From: Maribacter sp. HTCC2170
GTDB taxonomy: Bacteria; Bacteroidota; Bacteroidia; Flavobacteriales; Flavobacteriaceae
Direction of reading: 5' to 3'
DNA: 64,000 bases
NCBI RefSeq assembly: GCF_000153165.2
Contig: NC_014472.1
Coordinates: 3,158,001 to 3,222,000 of the forward strand
Positions 28,441 through 37,436 of this stretch are shown here, piece after piece (the first letter of the stretch is position 1; every line of letters begins with the position of its first letter). The position numbers and the translations under genes are program-made. The notes under the pieces were generated by a model, which saw only the letters and a list, made by a program, of their open reading frames with translations, was not told where the DNA came from and did no database searches.

Positions 28441-28475
28441 AAAAACACCCTGACGAAATCGTCAGGGTGTTTTTT
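28441..28475. terminator. bidirectional terminator between the phosphoesterase gene and dnaK
   Basis: CACCCTGACGA and TCGTCAGGGTG form a perfect 11 bp stem with a 2-base AA loop, flanked by AAAAA on the left and TTTTTT on the right. It serves the plus-strand phosphoesterase and, in the other direction, dnaK. Confidence 0.88.
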
Positions 28476-28494
28476 GAATTTATAGTGAAGTAAA

Positions 28495-28565
28495 CTACTT
28501 GACTTCTTCGAAGTCTACCCTTCGTCTGCGCTCAGGACAGGCTACTTGACTTCTTCGAAGTCTAC
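28495..28565. repeat. 24 bp direct repeat of the dnaK 3' end around a 23 bp element
   Basis: The last eight codons of dnaK (VDFEEVK and stop, 28542-28565) are copied exactly at 28495-28518. The 23 bases between the copies (28519-28541) contain CGTCTGCGCTCAGGACAGG, a form of a short dispersed repeat that I recall as common in flavobacterial genomes. The period is 47 bp, so the second copy is out of frame and beyond the stop. DnaK itself is intact. Confidence 0.85.
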
Positions 28566-30449
28566 GTCTTCTACGTTATCACCTTCAGCTGCTTCAGCTC
28601 CTGGAGCTTCCTCACCATTTGGTGCGCCACCTTCTTGCTGAGCTTCTGCTTGAGCTTTGTACATTTCCTCAGAAGCAACTTTCCATGCTTCGTTGATTTT
28701 TTCCAAAGCTGGAGTAATTACAGCAACATCTTTGCTTTCATGTGCTTTCTTCAATTCTTCCAAAGCTTCCTCGATTGGTTTTTTCTTATCATCAGATAAT
28801 TTGTCCCCAAATTCGGTCAATTGCTTTTCAGTCTGGAAGATCATTCCATCGGCCTCATTCAATTTATCAGCAGTTTCTTTTGCTTTCTTATCAGATTCAG
28901 CATTGGCTTCTGCCTCTGCCTTCATTTTCTCGATTTCCTCATCAGTCAATCCAGAAGAAGCTTCGATACGAATATCCTGTGTCTTGTTCGTTGCCTTATC
29001 TGTAGCAGAAACTTTGATGATACCATTGGCATCAATATCAAAAGTAACCTCAATCTGTGGTGTTCCCCTTTGTGCAGGTGGAATTCCGTCTAAATGGAAT
29101 CGTCCGATAGTTTTATTATCCCCTGCCATTGGGCGTTCTCCTTGCAATACATGAATCTCAACCGATGGTTGATTATCAGCTGCCGTAGAGAATACCTGTG
29201 ATTTTTTAGTTGGGATAGTTGTATTGGCGTCTATCAATTTAGTCATTACACTACCCATGGTTTCAATACCCAAAGAAAGCGGAGTAACATCCAATAGCAA
29301 TACATCTTTAACATCGCCTGTCAAAACACCACCTTGAATCGCAGCACCTACAGCTACAACTTCATCAGGGTTAACCCCTTTTGATGGTTTTTTTCCGAAA
29401 AACTTCTCAACCGCTTCCTGTACAGCAGGAATCCTTGTTGAACCACCAACCAAGATAATCTCGTCAATATCACTTTTAGACAAACCTGCAGCTTTCAGTG
29501 CAGTTTGGCAAGGTTCAATAGTTCTCTTTACCAAATCAGAAATCAATTGCTCAAATTTTGATTTTGTCAAAGAACGAACCAAGTGCTTAGGTCCAGAAGC
29601 TGTTGCAGTCACGTAAGGTAAATTAATCTCGGTCTGTGAAGAAGAAGACAATTCAATTTTAGCTTTCTCAGCAGCTTCACGCAAACGCTGTAAGGCCATT
29701 GCATCATCACGAAGGTCAATATTTTCCTCGCTCTTGAATTCTTCAGCCAACCAATCTATGATTTTTTGGTCAACATCATCACCACCTAAATGCGTGTCAC
29801 CATCTGTAGACAATACCTCAAAAACGCCATCTCCCAATTCCAGAATAGAAACATCATGTGTACCACCACCAAAATCAAAAACAACTATTTTTTGATCCGT
29901 GTCTTTTTTGTCCATACCATATGCCAAAGAAGCAGCAGTAGGTTCGTTGATAATACGTTCTACTTTAAGACCAGCAATTTCACCAGCCTCTTTTGTAGCT
30001 TGTCTTTGTGCATCATTAAAATACGCAGGTACAGTAACTACGGCACGTGTAACATCATGACCTAAATAATCCTCGGCCGTTTTCTTCATTTTCTGAAGAA
30101 TAATGGCAGAAAGTTCTTGTGGTGTATATAAACGACCATCTATATCCACTCTTGGTGTATCGTTGTCACCTTTTACTACTTTGTAAGGTACACGGTCAGC
30201 TTCTTTTTTAGATTCAGAGAATTTGTTCCCCATAAAACGTTTAACCGAATAAACCGTTTTGGTAGGATTGGTCACCGCCTGACGTTTTGCAGGGTCACCA
30301 ACTTTGATCTCACCACCTTCTACAAATGCGATAACCGATGGTGTTGTTCTTTTTCCTTCGGCATTAGGGATTACAACAGGCTCGTTACCTTCCATTACAG
30401 AAACGCAGGAGTTGGTCGTACCCAAATCTATACCTATAATTTTGCTCAT
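28542..30449 (-). CDS. dnaK: molecular chaperone DnaK (Hsp70)
   Basis: This is the cytosolic Hsp70 chaperone of 635 residues. The ATPase domain starts [19 protein letters not shown] and has [34 protein letters not shown] and [13 protein letters not shown]. The substrate domain has [16 protein letters not shown]. The C-terminal lid ends in EDVDFEEVK. It is monocistronic here: dnaJ and grpE are not adjacent. A terminator lies downstream, and a 15 bp palindrome sits 79 bp upstream of the start. The only oddity is the duplicated 3' end just past the stop. Confidence 0.98.
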   Translation of the reverse strand: MSKIIGIDLGTTNSCVSVMEGNEPVVIPNAEGKRTTPSVIAFVEGGEIKVGDPAKRQAVTNPTKTVYSVKRFMGNKFSESKKEADRVPYKVVKGDNDTPRVDIDGRLYTPQELSAIILQKMKKTAEDYLGHDVTRAVVTVPAYFNDAQRQATKEAGEIAGLKVERIINEPTAASLAYGMDKKDTDQKIVVFDFGGGTHDVSILELGDGVFEVLSTDGDTHLGGDDVDQKIIDWLAEEFKSEENIDLRDDAMALQRLREAAEKAKIELSSSSQTEINLPYVTATASGPKHLVRSLTKSKFEQLISDLVKRTIEPCQTALKAAGLSKSDIDEIILVGGSTRIPAVQEAVEKFFGKKPSKGVNPDEVVAVGAAIQGGVLTGDVKDVLLLDVTPLSLGIETMGSVMTKLIDANTTIPTKKSQVFSTAADNQPSVEIHVLQGERPMAGDNKTIGRFHLDGIPPAQRGTPQIEVTFDIDANGIIKVSATDKATNKTQDIRIEASSGLTDEEIEKMKAEAEANAESDKKAKETADKLNEADGMIFQTEKQLTEFGDKLSDDKKKPIEEALEELKKAHESKDVAVITPALEKINEAWKVASEEMYKAQAEAQQEGGAPNGEEAPGAEAAEGDNVEDVDFEEVK

Positions 30450-30527
30450 TATTTATGTTTTAAAATATTAGTGCTTGTTTTTCTATGTCGGGATGTAAAT
30501 GACAAACAACATGCCAATCAACAAAAC

Positions 30528-30542
30528 ATGACATGATGTCAT
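30528..30542. promoter_or_regulatory. 15 bp palindrome upstream of dnaK
   Basis: ATGACATGATGTCAT is a perfect inverted repeat around a central G. It lies between the divergent dnaK and 30655 genes, 79 bp upstream of the dnaK start. The position fits an operator for a heat-shock or other regulator. It does not resemble the CIRCE element. Confidence 0.35.
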
Positions 30543-30654
30543 TTCTAATAATCCAGAAATTCAAAGTAAAATTTTGTATATTGTAAACTACGATTACTTC
30601 CCCCTTTTAAATCAAATATTTTAACTGTACGAGTCTAATTTTAATCTATCAAGC

Positions 30655-31194
30655 ATGGAACATGTGCCATTAAATTCCAGATATGTTAAATTATTTTTCA
30701 TTTGCTTTTGTTCCATTGTTTTTGTCCAAGGACAACAAAAACCAAATATTACTGTCGGGGCAGGTATTCCAGAACTCTTAAACTTAGGTATTCGTTATGA
30801 ATTTAATGAGAACAATATTTTTGGTCTAAGTATTGGTAGTACGTTATCAAAAAATGAAGATGTTCTTTCACTTTCAGGCAGTTTTTTTCATCATTTTGGA
30901 GGTAAAGTCAATAAGGCCAATAGAAAACGAACATATTTTAGAATGGGCTTGGGTTATTTACGAGAGGATGGCTATTCGAGCATCAGTAAATATGGCACAC
31001 TGGACATTAGAATTGGTTGGGACTTCAGTCTTGGTGTAAAAACTGGTATTCAACTAGGTATTGGACCTATGTTTATCATTGCTGAAAACGAAATAGAAAA
31101 GTTTGAAAATGACGATGGCTGGTTCGACTTTGACTTTAAAAGTGGTAGCATTATATATCCAAGTATTGGAATAACATTATACCATCGCTTATAA
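30655..31194 (+). CDS. putative outer-membrane beta-barrel protein
   Basis: A 179-residue exported protein. A signal peptide (LFFICFCSIVFVQGQQ) is followed by alternating amphipathic strands: ITVGAGIPELLNLGIRYEF, NNIFGLSIGSTLS, YFRMGLGYLRED, GVKTGIQLGIGPMFI and YPSIGITLYHRL, ending in an aromatic-rich strand. This is the pattern of a small eight-strand outer-membrane barrel. No family was recognised and the function is unknown. It is divergent from dnaK and 75 bp ahead of sdaA. Confidence 0.65.
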   Translation: MEHVPLNSRYVKLFFICFCSIVFVQGQQKPNITVGAGIPELLNLGIRYEFNENNIFGLSIGSTLSKNEDVLSLSGSFFHHFGGKVNKANRKRTYFRMGLGYLREDGYSSISKYGTLDIRIGWDFSLGVKTGIQLGIGPMFIIAENEIEKFENDDGWFDFDFKSGSIIYPSIGITLYHRL

Positions 31195-31269
31195 AAAACG
31201 ATCTATATAAATACCTCCTCTTCATTCAACAATAATTCTATCTTTATCCCGACTAAATAAAAACTGTAA

Positions 31270-32694
31270 ATGGAGTGTGTCAGTATTTTTGATATGTTGA
31301 AAATTGGCATAGGCCCATCTAGCTCACATACTTTGGGGCCATGGCGTGCTGCCGAACGTTGGATAACTGAGTTAAAATCCTCGAAATTATTTCATGAAGT
31401 TGAGAAAGTCCAGGTACATATGTACGGCTCTTTGTCGTTAACAGGAAAAGGCCATGCCACTGATTATGCTGTAATGTTAGGTCTTTCAGGTGCGGATCCT
31501 GAATATATACCTGTTGATGATATTCATGGTATTGTTCAAAAAATAAAGGATAGTAAAGTGCTACACTTTAATAATGAAAAAACAGTTGCTTTTGATGCCG
31601 AAGTAGATATAAGATTTCACCGTGATTTTTTACCGTTTCATGCCAATGGCATGACCTTCGAGGCTATGTTAAAATCTGGGGGGAAGACCTCTGAGACTTA
31701 TTATTCAATCGGTGGTGGTTTTGTCGTAGTCGAGGCCATGGAAAACTCCAAGCATAAGTTCGAGGATTTCCAGACCTTTCCCTATCCCATAGAATTGGGG
31801 GATGAACTATTGGACTATTGTAAAAAAGAGAACAAAAGCATTTCGGAAATTGTAATCGAGAATGAACGTTCGCTTCGTACTACCATTAAAATAAATGAGG
31901 AAATACATCGTATATGGAATACCATGTTGGAGTGTATGTACACAGGCTGCCATACCGAGGGAAGTTTACCAGGCGGTCTCAATGTACGCCGACGTGCCTT
32001 TGATATGCACCAAGGGCTAAAAGGCGACCTACCCTACTCCAACCCCAAGGAATGGTTACAGACCATTCGCAGGACTGAAGTTAAATTCAGGCAGATCTTA
32101 AAATGGGTAAGCTGCTTTGCACTTGCGGTGAACGAAGTGAACGCATCTTTGGGTCGTGTTGTCACAGCACCCACGAACGGGAGCGCAGGAGTTATACCCT
32201 CTGTGTTGATGTATTATTTGGTCATCGAAGACCATAAAGCAGGTTTTGAGCAAATAAAGAAGTTCTTATTGGTAGCTGGGGAAATCGGCAGTATTTTTAA
32301 AAAAGGAGCTACAATCTCCGCTGCTATGGGTGGTTGCCAAGCAGAAATTGGAGTTTCATCTGCTATGGCCGCTGGGGCGTTGACCGAGTTGTTGGGCGGC
32401 ACACCAGAGCAAGTTTTAATGGCCGCAGAAATCGCCATGGAGCATCATTTGGGACTCACCTGTGATCCCATAGGTGGGTTGGTGCAAGTACCCTGTATAG
32501 AACGAAACTCTATGGGCGCAATCAAAGCCATAAATGCCGCTGAATTGGCCTTGGGCTCTGACCCAGAAGATGCCAAAGTACCATTGGACAAGGTAGTACA
32601 GACCATGTGGGAAACCGCAAAAGATATGAACTCAAAATACAAAGAAACCTCGGAAGGTGGGCTCGCTGTTGGGGTGTATTTAAGTGATTGTTAA
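31270..32694 (+). CDS. sdaA: L-serine ammonia-lyase (iron-sulfur L-serine dehydratase)
   Basis: This enzyme deaminates L-serine to pyruvate with a [4Fe-4S] cluster. It is the single-chain type, with 474 residues. The N-terminal beta domain has [18 protein letters not shown] at about 12-29. The alpha domain has [19 protein letters not shown] near 297, [20 protein letters not shown] near 357 and [20 protein letters not shown] near 397-416, including the cluster Cys residues. Immediately downstream lies a palindrome that looks like its damaged terminator, and then the cassette array begins. Confidence 0.95.
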   Translation: MECVSIFDMLKIGIGPSSSHTLGPWRAAERWITELKSSKLFHEVEKVQVHMYGSLSLTGKGHATDYAVMLGLSGADPEYIPVDDIHGIVQKIKDSKVLHFNNEKTVAFDAEVDIRFHRDFLPFHANGMTFEAMLKSGGKTSETYYSIGGGFVVVEAMENSKHKFEDFQTFPYPIELGDELLDYCKKENKSISEIVIENERSLRTTIKINEEIHRIWNTMLECMYTGCHTEGSLPGGLNVRRRAFDMHQGLKGDLPYSNPKEWLQTIRRTEVKFRQILKWVSCFALAVNEVNASLGRVVTAPTNGSAGVIPSVLMYYLVIEDHKAGFEQIKKFLLVAGEIGSIFKKGATISAAMGGCQAEIGVSSAMAAGALTELLGGTPEQVLMAAEIAMEHHLGLTCDPIGGLVQVPCIERNSMGAIKAINAAELALGSDPEDAKVPLDKVVQTMWETAKDMNSKYKETSEGGLAVGVYLSDC

Positions 32695-32816
32695 ACTTTG
32701 TTATAAAAACACTTTAAACGTTTGTACTCATTTGTAACTGTTTACATCGCGCTTTTCTAAGTAAACACTTGTAATATTAATTTTTTTGTAGGAATTTAGT
32801 GATACTCATAAAAAAG

Positions 32817-32842
32817 GGCTAAGCGTAATATTACGCTTAGCC
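32817..32842. repeat. 26 bp perfect palindrome at the left edge of the cassette array
   Basis: GGCTAAGCGTAAT is followed directly by its exact reverse complement. Six A residues precede it, but the matching T tract on the right is absent: the sequence passes at once into AATTGTTGGGA, the first cassette boundary. It looks like a former bidirectional terminator of sdaA cut by insertion. It can still form a hairpin and would end minus-strand transcription. Confidence 0.75.
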
Positions 32843-32846
32843 AATT

Positions 32847-32856
32847 GTTGGGAACA
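32847..32856 (+). repeat. first cassette boundary (GTTRRRY-type core)
   Basis: GTTGGGAACA opens the first cassette. It is the exact complement of TGTTCCCAAC at 34358-34367, which opens the repeat after the amidohydrolase gene. No matching left half of an attC lies upstream, so this is the array edge. Confidence 0.65.
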
Positions 32857-32870
32857 ATTTAGAATAACCT

Positions 32871-34340
32871 TTGGAATTAATATTAAAAAAGATACAGATT
32901 TTAGGAATTCTGATTTTAGGAATCTATTCATGCAATAGCCCTAATATGGAAAAGACCGATGATTTAATTGCTATTACCAACACTTCTATTATTAACATGA
33001 ATGATGGTGAAATTGCAGAAGGAATGACCTTGATTATCAAAAAAGGTATAATTTCAACAATTGGAAAGTCAAATGAATTAGAAATTCCTTCTAAGGCAAA
33101 GGTAGTAGATGGAACAGGAAAATACATCATTCCTGGTCTTTGGGATATGCACGCCCATACGTCCTCTGAATCAGTTACAAGAAGCGTACTTTATCCCTCA
33201 TTTATTGCTAATGGTATAACAGGAATTCGTGTTTTAAGTGCTGATTGTTTTGAACCATGTTGGGAATTACAAATGAATATTGACCAGTCAAAAGGACTTC
33301 AAAGTGACGTTGAAAATTCAATTCTAGTTGGACCAAATGCAATATTTGGGAGTACATATATTAATGGTGCAATACCTGGAAAACCTTCAACTATAAAAGA
33401 ACCCGGTAACAGACAAGACGGAAAAAAACTTGTTCATCTTTTATTAGACAGAGGAGTTGATTTTATTAAGATTTACGACGAAATTCCTAGAAATGCATAT
33501 TTTGGAATAGCAGAAGAGGCTAAAAAGAAAGGCTTACCAATTGCAGGTCATGTTCCAGTATCAATAAAAGCATCTGAAGCTTCAGATGCAGGTCAAAAAA
33601 GCATTGAACATTGTTGTGCAGGCAGTCTGTTTGAAGAGTGTAGCTCAGAAGAAAAAAAACTTCGTGAACAAATCACTAAAGTTATCCAATCAAGAGAACC
33701 AAAAAACATGTATAGTTTGGTTTTAGAGTTGGTTAAAACTTATGATGATGCAAAATGTCAGGAAGTCATTAGGAAATTTCTCGAAAACAATACCTTTTAC
33801 ACACCTACTTTAGTTGCCACTGAAATGGATAATATCTTGAGAAAGGATGATTGGAGAGATGACCCAAGACTTAAATATTTACCTAAGATAGAGCATGAAT
33901 TTTGGATTGAGGATGAAATAACAACAAAGGAAGTTCTAGGAATACAAGACCCGTTAATTCGAGAAAAACGATTTGATATTGTAGGTGATATGAATAAAGC
34001 AGGAGTCAAACTTCTAGCAGGTTCTGACTGTGGTGTATTTGGAGTGCATTACGGATCTGGACTGCATGATGAGCTAGAATTGCTAGTTGAAGCAGGTTTG
34101 ACAGAATTGGAAGCACTTCAAACAGCTACGCTAAATCCAGCAGAATACTCTGATAAATTAGAATTTCTTGGAAATGTTAGAGAAGGTCTGAAAGCGGATT
34201 TAATCATTCTAAATGAAAACCCGTTAGATAATATTAGCAATACAAAACGAATTTATTCAGTTTTGTCTAACGGCAAATATTACGACAGACAAAGACTTGA
34301 TACGATGTTAGAGAATGTGGCAATTGAAGTAGCTAAATAA
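32871..34340 (+). CDS. amidohydrolase family lipoprotein
   Basis: A metal-dependent amidohydrolase of 489 residues, first gene of the cassette array. A TTG start at 32871 keeps a lipoprotein signal (ILKKIQILGILILGIYSC); a later ATG would remove it. The barrel metal motif is IIPGLWDMHAHTSSES near residues 89-104. The carboxylated Lys may be in DFIKIYDE, further His ligands are in IAGHVPVS and SIEHCCAGS, and the metal Asp is in LLAGSDCGVF. The family covers imidazolonepropionase and prolidase-like enzymes. The substrate is unknown. It would face the periplasm or the cell surface. Confidence 0.82.
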   Translation: MELILKKIQILGILILGIYSCNSPNMEKTDDLIAITNTSIINMNDGEIAEGMTLIIKKGIISTIGKSNELEIPSKAKVVDGTGKYIIPGLWDMHAHTSSESVTRSVLYPSFIANGITGIRVLSADCFEPCWELQMNIDQSKGLQSDVENSILVGPNAIFGSTYINGAIPGKPSTIKEPGNRQDGKKLVHLLLDRGVDFIKIYDEIPRNAYFGIAEEAKKKGLPIAGHVPVSIKASEASDAGQKSIEHCCAGSLFEECSSEEKKLREQITKVIQSREPKNMYSLVLELVKTYDDAKCQEVIRKFLENNTFYTPTLVATEMDNILRKDDWRDDPRLKYLPKIEHEFWIEDEITTKEVLGIQDPLIREKRFDIVGDMNKAGVKLLAGSDCGVFGVHYGSGLHDELELLVEAGLTELEALQTATLNPAEYSDKLEFLGNVREGLKADLIILNENPLDNISNTKRIYSVLSNGKYYDRQRLDTMLENVAIEVAK

Positions 34341-34358
34341 AATTGAAAAGAAAAAACT

Positions 34359-34493
34359 GTTCCCAACAACGTGTATAATTCATTGCTAGTACTCGCCTAC
34401 TTGGAAATTCCTGCGGAATTTCCTCTGGTTCGTTTTAGTTTACTAATTTAGTTGCTGAAACACGCAACGAAATCATACACAAACACGTTGGGC
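34359..34493 (+). repeat. attC-like site 1 (after the amidohydrolase)
   Basis: An imperfect inverted repeat of about 135 bp. The left end GTTCCCAACAACGTGTAT pairs with ATACACAAACACGTTGGGC at the right. The centre carries a perfect hairpin, GGAAATTCC/GGAATTTCC (34403-34423). The left core matches the opening of its own cassette over 10 bases. The arms are closely related to those of site 4. Confidence 0.7.
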
Positions 34494-34505
34494 AACATTT
34501 GAAAA

Positions 34506-35624
34506 ATGGCAAATTATGTGATTTTAGACACTTCGATTTACAGGGAACTTGGATTTAAATTCAATGAAAATATTGATTATCAAAACCTCTGTAATTTTAC
34601 AATGAATACTGATGGAGAAGTATTACTATCGAACATTGTAATTGAGGAGTTTACAAATTTTTACAAAGAGAGTTTAAAGTCTAAAACTAATGCATATTTA
34701 AAATCAACGAACGATTTAAAGAGAGATGGCTTTTTCAAAAGCCCTCAATTAAATACAGATGATGTAGAAAAGGAATTTAAAAAAGCTATTCAAAAATTCA
34801 GAAAAACATTATCAATTGACCCAGTAAAAAAACATAGAATAGCAGTTCTTCAACCGACTCAAATAGACGGACTTGAATTGACTAAATTTATTTTAGAAAG
34901 CCGTGAATCAAAAGAAAGTAATGTTCAAATTAGATAATCTCTAATTTGGGATTCAATTTTAAACTTTGCTTTTTTAGAAAGCGAAGATAGAATAGTAAAA
35001 TCAGGTAAAAGAAAAATTAAGTTCAATAAAAGTATAGTGACTTTTATAACAAAGGATAAGGGATTTGAAGAAAATGTTTTATTTCAAATGCTTCAAGAAA
35101 ATTACGGAGTAGAAAATATAGAAGTCGAAAAATCAATTTTAAACTTCTTGCACAAAAAAGGATTCAATTTCAATTTTATTACATCAGAATTACTACTCCA
35201 AAAAATTAAAAAAGAGAGAATACTAAAAGACTTGACAAAAGACATTGGAGCTTTATTAAGTTACGTCAGTGGCAGATATAGCAGTAATTGTTACGAAAAA
35301 AAAGTTGAAAAATCCGAAATAGAAAAAGTAGAAGTTATTGAATATTACACTTACAAAGATTCAGAAGATGACAAATATAAGTTTATAGCTCATTTAAAAG
35401 TATTTCCAAACGTAGTATATGAAGTAGATGAAGAAGGATACAATGAAAGTCTGGAAACCAATAAAACTAAAACGTATTTACGAAATTTAGAAACCTATGA
35501 TAGTGAAAAGAGACCATACTTTAAAGAACCTATTCTATTCATGTATGGAGGTTTAGTCAACATAGAACGTGAAACGATTAGAAGCATACGTTTTATAGAT
35601 TTTCTACCTTGGATGTATATATAA
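34506..35624 (+). pseudogene. PIN-domain (DUF4935/PIN_8-like) protein interrupted by an in-frame TAA
   Basis: Two open stretches, 34506-34937 and 35037-35624, lie in the same frame and are joined by an open reading frame broken only by TAA at 34935-34937. Read through, the 372-residue product has PIN-nuclease features: ANYVILDTSIYRE at the N-terminus (first acid), NIVIEEFTNF (second), then stop-SLIWDSILNF, where PIN_8 proteins carry an acid before xLIW, and VTFITKDKGFEENV (last acid). The second half (about 150-372) is of unknown function. The gene is probably inactive, or yields only the first 143 residues. It fills the second cassette. Confidence 0.75.
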
Positions 35625-35628
35625 AAAC

Positions 35629-35849
35629 GTTGCCCAACAAAACCTATAAACAATAAGGGCTTCCGGCTTAAACGAAAGGTTTGTCTATTTTTATGAAGCC
35701 TGCCTGCCGGCAGGCAGGTCCGCAAAATTTTTTGGATTTTGCTTTTTAGCGCGACAAAGAAAAAAAGAAAACAAAAAGATTTCGCTATGTGCGTGGCGGA
35801 AAGCAAACGCCAGTTTGCTCCCGTACTGTTCATAGCTCAACCGTTAGGC
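35629..35849 (+). repeat. attC-like site 2 (after the PIN gene), enlarged
   Basis: The left core GTTGCCCAAC is an exact 10-base complement of GTTGGGCAAC at 34487-34496, the opening of the PIN cassette. The right core is GTTAGGC at 35843. The arms CCTATAAACA and TGTTCATAG pair. At 221 bp it is the longest site, and it contains the 20 bp palindrome at 35699-35718. Confidence 0.7.
35699..35718. repeat. 20 bp palindrome inside attC-like site 2
   Basis: CCTGCCTGCC followed by GGCAGGCAGG is a perfect GC-rich palindrome in an AT-rich setting. I recall it as a dispersed repeat in Bacteroidota genomes. It may have entered the site later, or it may form the tip of the site's hairpin. Confidence 0.75.
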
Positions 35850-35875
35850 ATAATTTAAAAACTGAAATCAACATA

Positions 35876-36739
35876 GTGATTAATGCATACGAATACTTTA
35901 AAAATCATCCAAAATTCAACAAGCTTGTTGGAAATGATTTCTTATTCGTAGAATATAAATGCCCTCTTAATATTGAAGAATATCAATTGTGGATTGAGAA
36001 TCACTTAATAACGTATGTTGTAAGTGGTAAAAAAGATTGGATTACTTCAAATAAAACACATAAGCTTACAGCAGGAGACACTCTGTTTGTTAGAAAAGGA
36101 GTTTATACAACAAAGCAATATCTAGAAAGTGATTATTGTGTAATGCTGTTCTTTATCAACGATAAATTCATCAAAAGATTTATTACAGAAAACCCATCTT
36201 TTAAAAGAGAATTAAATCATCGGAAAGAGCATAATCAAATTTTCGACATTACTACTAATGAAGTGTTTAAAACATTAATAGAAAGCATATTCCATTATTT
36301 AAAGCAAGGAGAAGAAATTCCGAAAGAGCTAGTGGAAATTAAATTTAAAGAATTACTCTTTAATATAGTGCTTAATTCAAACAATAACCAACTACTTTTT
36401 TTCTTCAATTCAATAACGCAAGATGCCAAATCTAATATTGAAAATATTATGACAGAAAATTTTCAATACGATTTGAAAATAGCTGATTTTGCTAAACTTT
36501 GTGGTAAAAGTTTATCTTCTTTTAAACGTGAGTTTAAAGAATGTTTTAACACTACACCAAGTAGGTGGTTAATCGATAAAAGATTAGAACATTCCAAAGC
36601 CCTATTGATAGGAACGAATCTAACCGTAAGTGAAATAGGTTACGAATGTGGATTTAAAAACAACTCGCACTTTATTCAAGCTTTTAAAAAGAAAGTAAAC
36701 GTAACTCCCAAAAAATTTAGAACGCTCAAAAAAGAATGA
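35876..36739 (+). CDS. AraC family transcriptional regulator with cupin-like sensor domain
   Basis: A regulator of about 287 residues. No ATG fits; a GTG at 35876 is the first start inside the cassette, whereas upstream starts lie within the attC-like repeat. The N-terminal cupin-like domain (about 15-110) reads ITYVVSGKKDWIT and TAGDTLFVRKGVYTTKQYL. The C-terminal AraC double helix-turn-helix (about 205-285) has KIADFAKLCGKSLSSFKREF and SEIGYECGFKNNSHFIQAFK. It is followed by an 18 bp direct repeat and then an OsmC gene, all in one cassette. It probably regulates these neighbours. Confidence 0.85.
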   Translation: MINAYEYFKNHPKFNKLVGNDFLFVEYKCPLNIEEYQLWIENHLITYVVSGKKDWITSNKTHKLTAGDTLFVRKGVYTTKQYLESDYCVMLFFINDKFIKRFITENPSFKRELNHRKEHNQIFDITTNEVFKTLIESIFHYLKQGEEIPKELVEIKFKELLFNIVLNSNNNQLLFFFNSITQDAKSNIENIMTENFQYDLKIADFAKLCGKSLSSFKREFKECFNTTPSRWLIDKRLEHSKALLIGTNLTVSEIGYECGFKNNSHFIQAFKKKVNVTPKKFRTLKKE

Positions 36740-36746
36740 TAATTAT

Positions 36747-36785
36747 ACTTTTTGAACTTTTAAGAACACTTTTTGAACTTTTAAG
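36747..36785 (+). promoter_or_regulatory. tandem 18 bp direct repeat, candidate AraC operator
   Basis: ACTTTTTGAACTTTTAAG occurs exactly at 36747-36764 and at 36768-36785, a period of 21 bp or two turns of the helix. AraC proteins often bind such spaced direct repeats next to the promoter. It sits between the AraC gene and the OsmC start at 36846, within the same cassette. Confidence 0.6.
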
Positions 36786-36845
36786 GAATCTCGTATAAAA
36801 CATAAAACCTGTCCTTTGTATCAGTTAATTGGAAAAATTAATATC

Positions 36846-37424
36846 ATGCAAAGTCAGGAATTTTCAACTAGAGATTTAAAATCTATAAAGAATAGTTCTG
36901 TAGTACATAAAAGACATTTAGTTCTTCACGAAAAGTATCAAAAGAATCCTGCAACTGCTTGGATTACTGATTCTGCGGAGGTCAATGGAATTAATCTACA
37001 AGACCCTTTTAGAACAAAGGTTTCCATCAATAATGAAATGAAAGTTCCATTCAGAATTGGAGTTCATAAAGCAGTTGGTGGAGATCACGATTTTCCAAAC
37101 CCAGGCGATTTACTATGTGCTTCTTTAGCTTCCTGTTTTGAAAGTACCGTTAGAATGATTTCCAATAAACTAGGAATAGAACTCTTTGAAACAAAAGTAA
37201 GAGCAACTGCTCAAGTAGATGTAAGAGGAACGTTAATGATTGATAAATCTGTTCCAGTTGGATTTCAATCTATGCATATTGATGTATTAATTATTGCTAA
37301 AAACACCAATGAAAAGCTCTTACATAAACTAATTGAAGGAGCAAAACGCAGCTGTATTGTCTATCAAACTATAAAAAAGGGCATCCCAATTACTTTAAAT
37401 GCAGACGTTAAAATCAAAAACTAA
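36846..37424 (+). CDS. OsmC family protein
   Basis: A 192-residue OsmC/Ohr-fold protein. I take the ATG at 36846; a TTG at 36816 would add ten residues. The family core is seen in VGGDHDFPNPGDLLCASLAS near 80-99, with the first conserved Cys followed by CFESTVRMISNKLGI, and the second Cys in GAKRSCIVYQTIKKG near 171. OsmC/Ohr proteins use the Cys pair to reduce organic hydroperoxides, but many relatives have no proven substrate. It is 12 bp ahead of the methyltransferase gene and likely in one transcript with it. Confidence 0.85.
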   Translation: MQSQEFSTRDLKSIKNSSVVHKRHLVLHEKYQKNPATAWITDSAEVNGINLQDPFRTKVSINNEMKVPFRIGVHKAVGGDHDFPNPGDLLCASLASCFESTVRMISNKLGIELFETKVRATAQVDVRGTLMIDKSVPVGFQSMHIDVLIIAKNTNEKLLHKLIEGAKRSCIVYQTIKKGIPITLNADVKIKN

Positions 37425-37436
37425 AAACAATAAATT

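Noticed and set aside
28657-29154. 165-residue plus-strand ORF opposite dnaK
   Set aside because: Serine-rich shadow of the highly biased dnaK coding strand, with no start context or family match.
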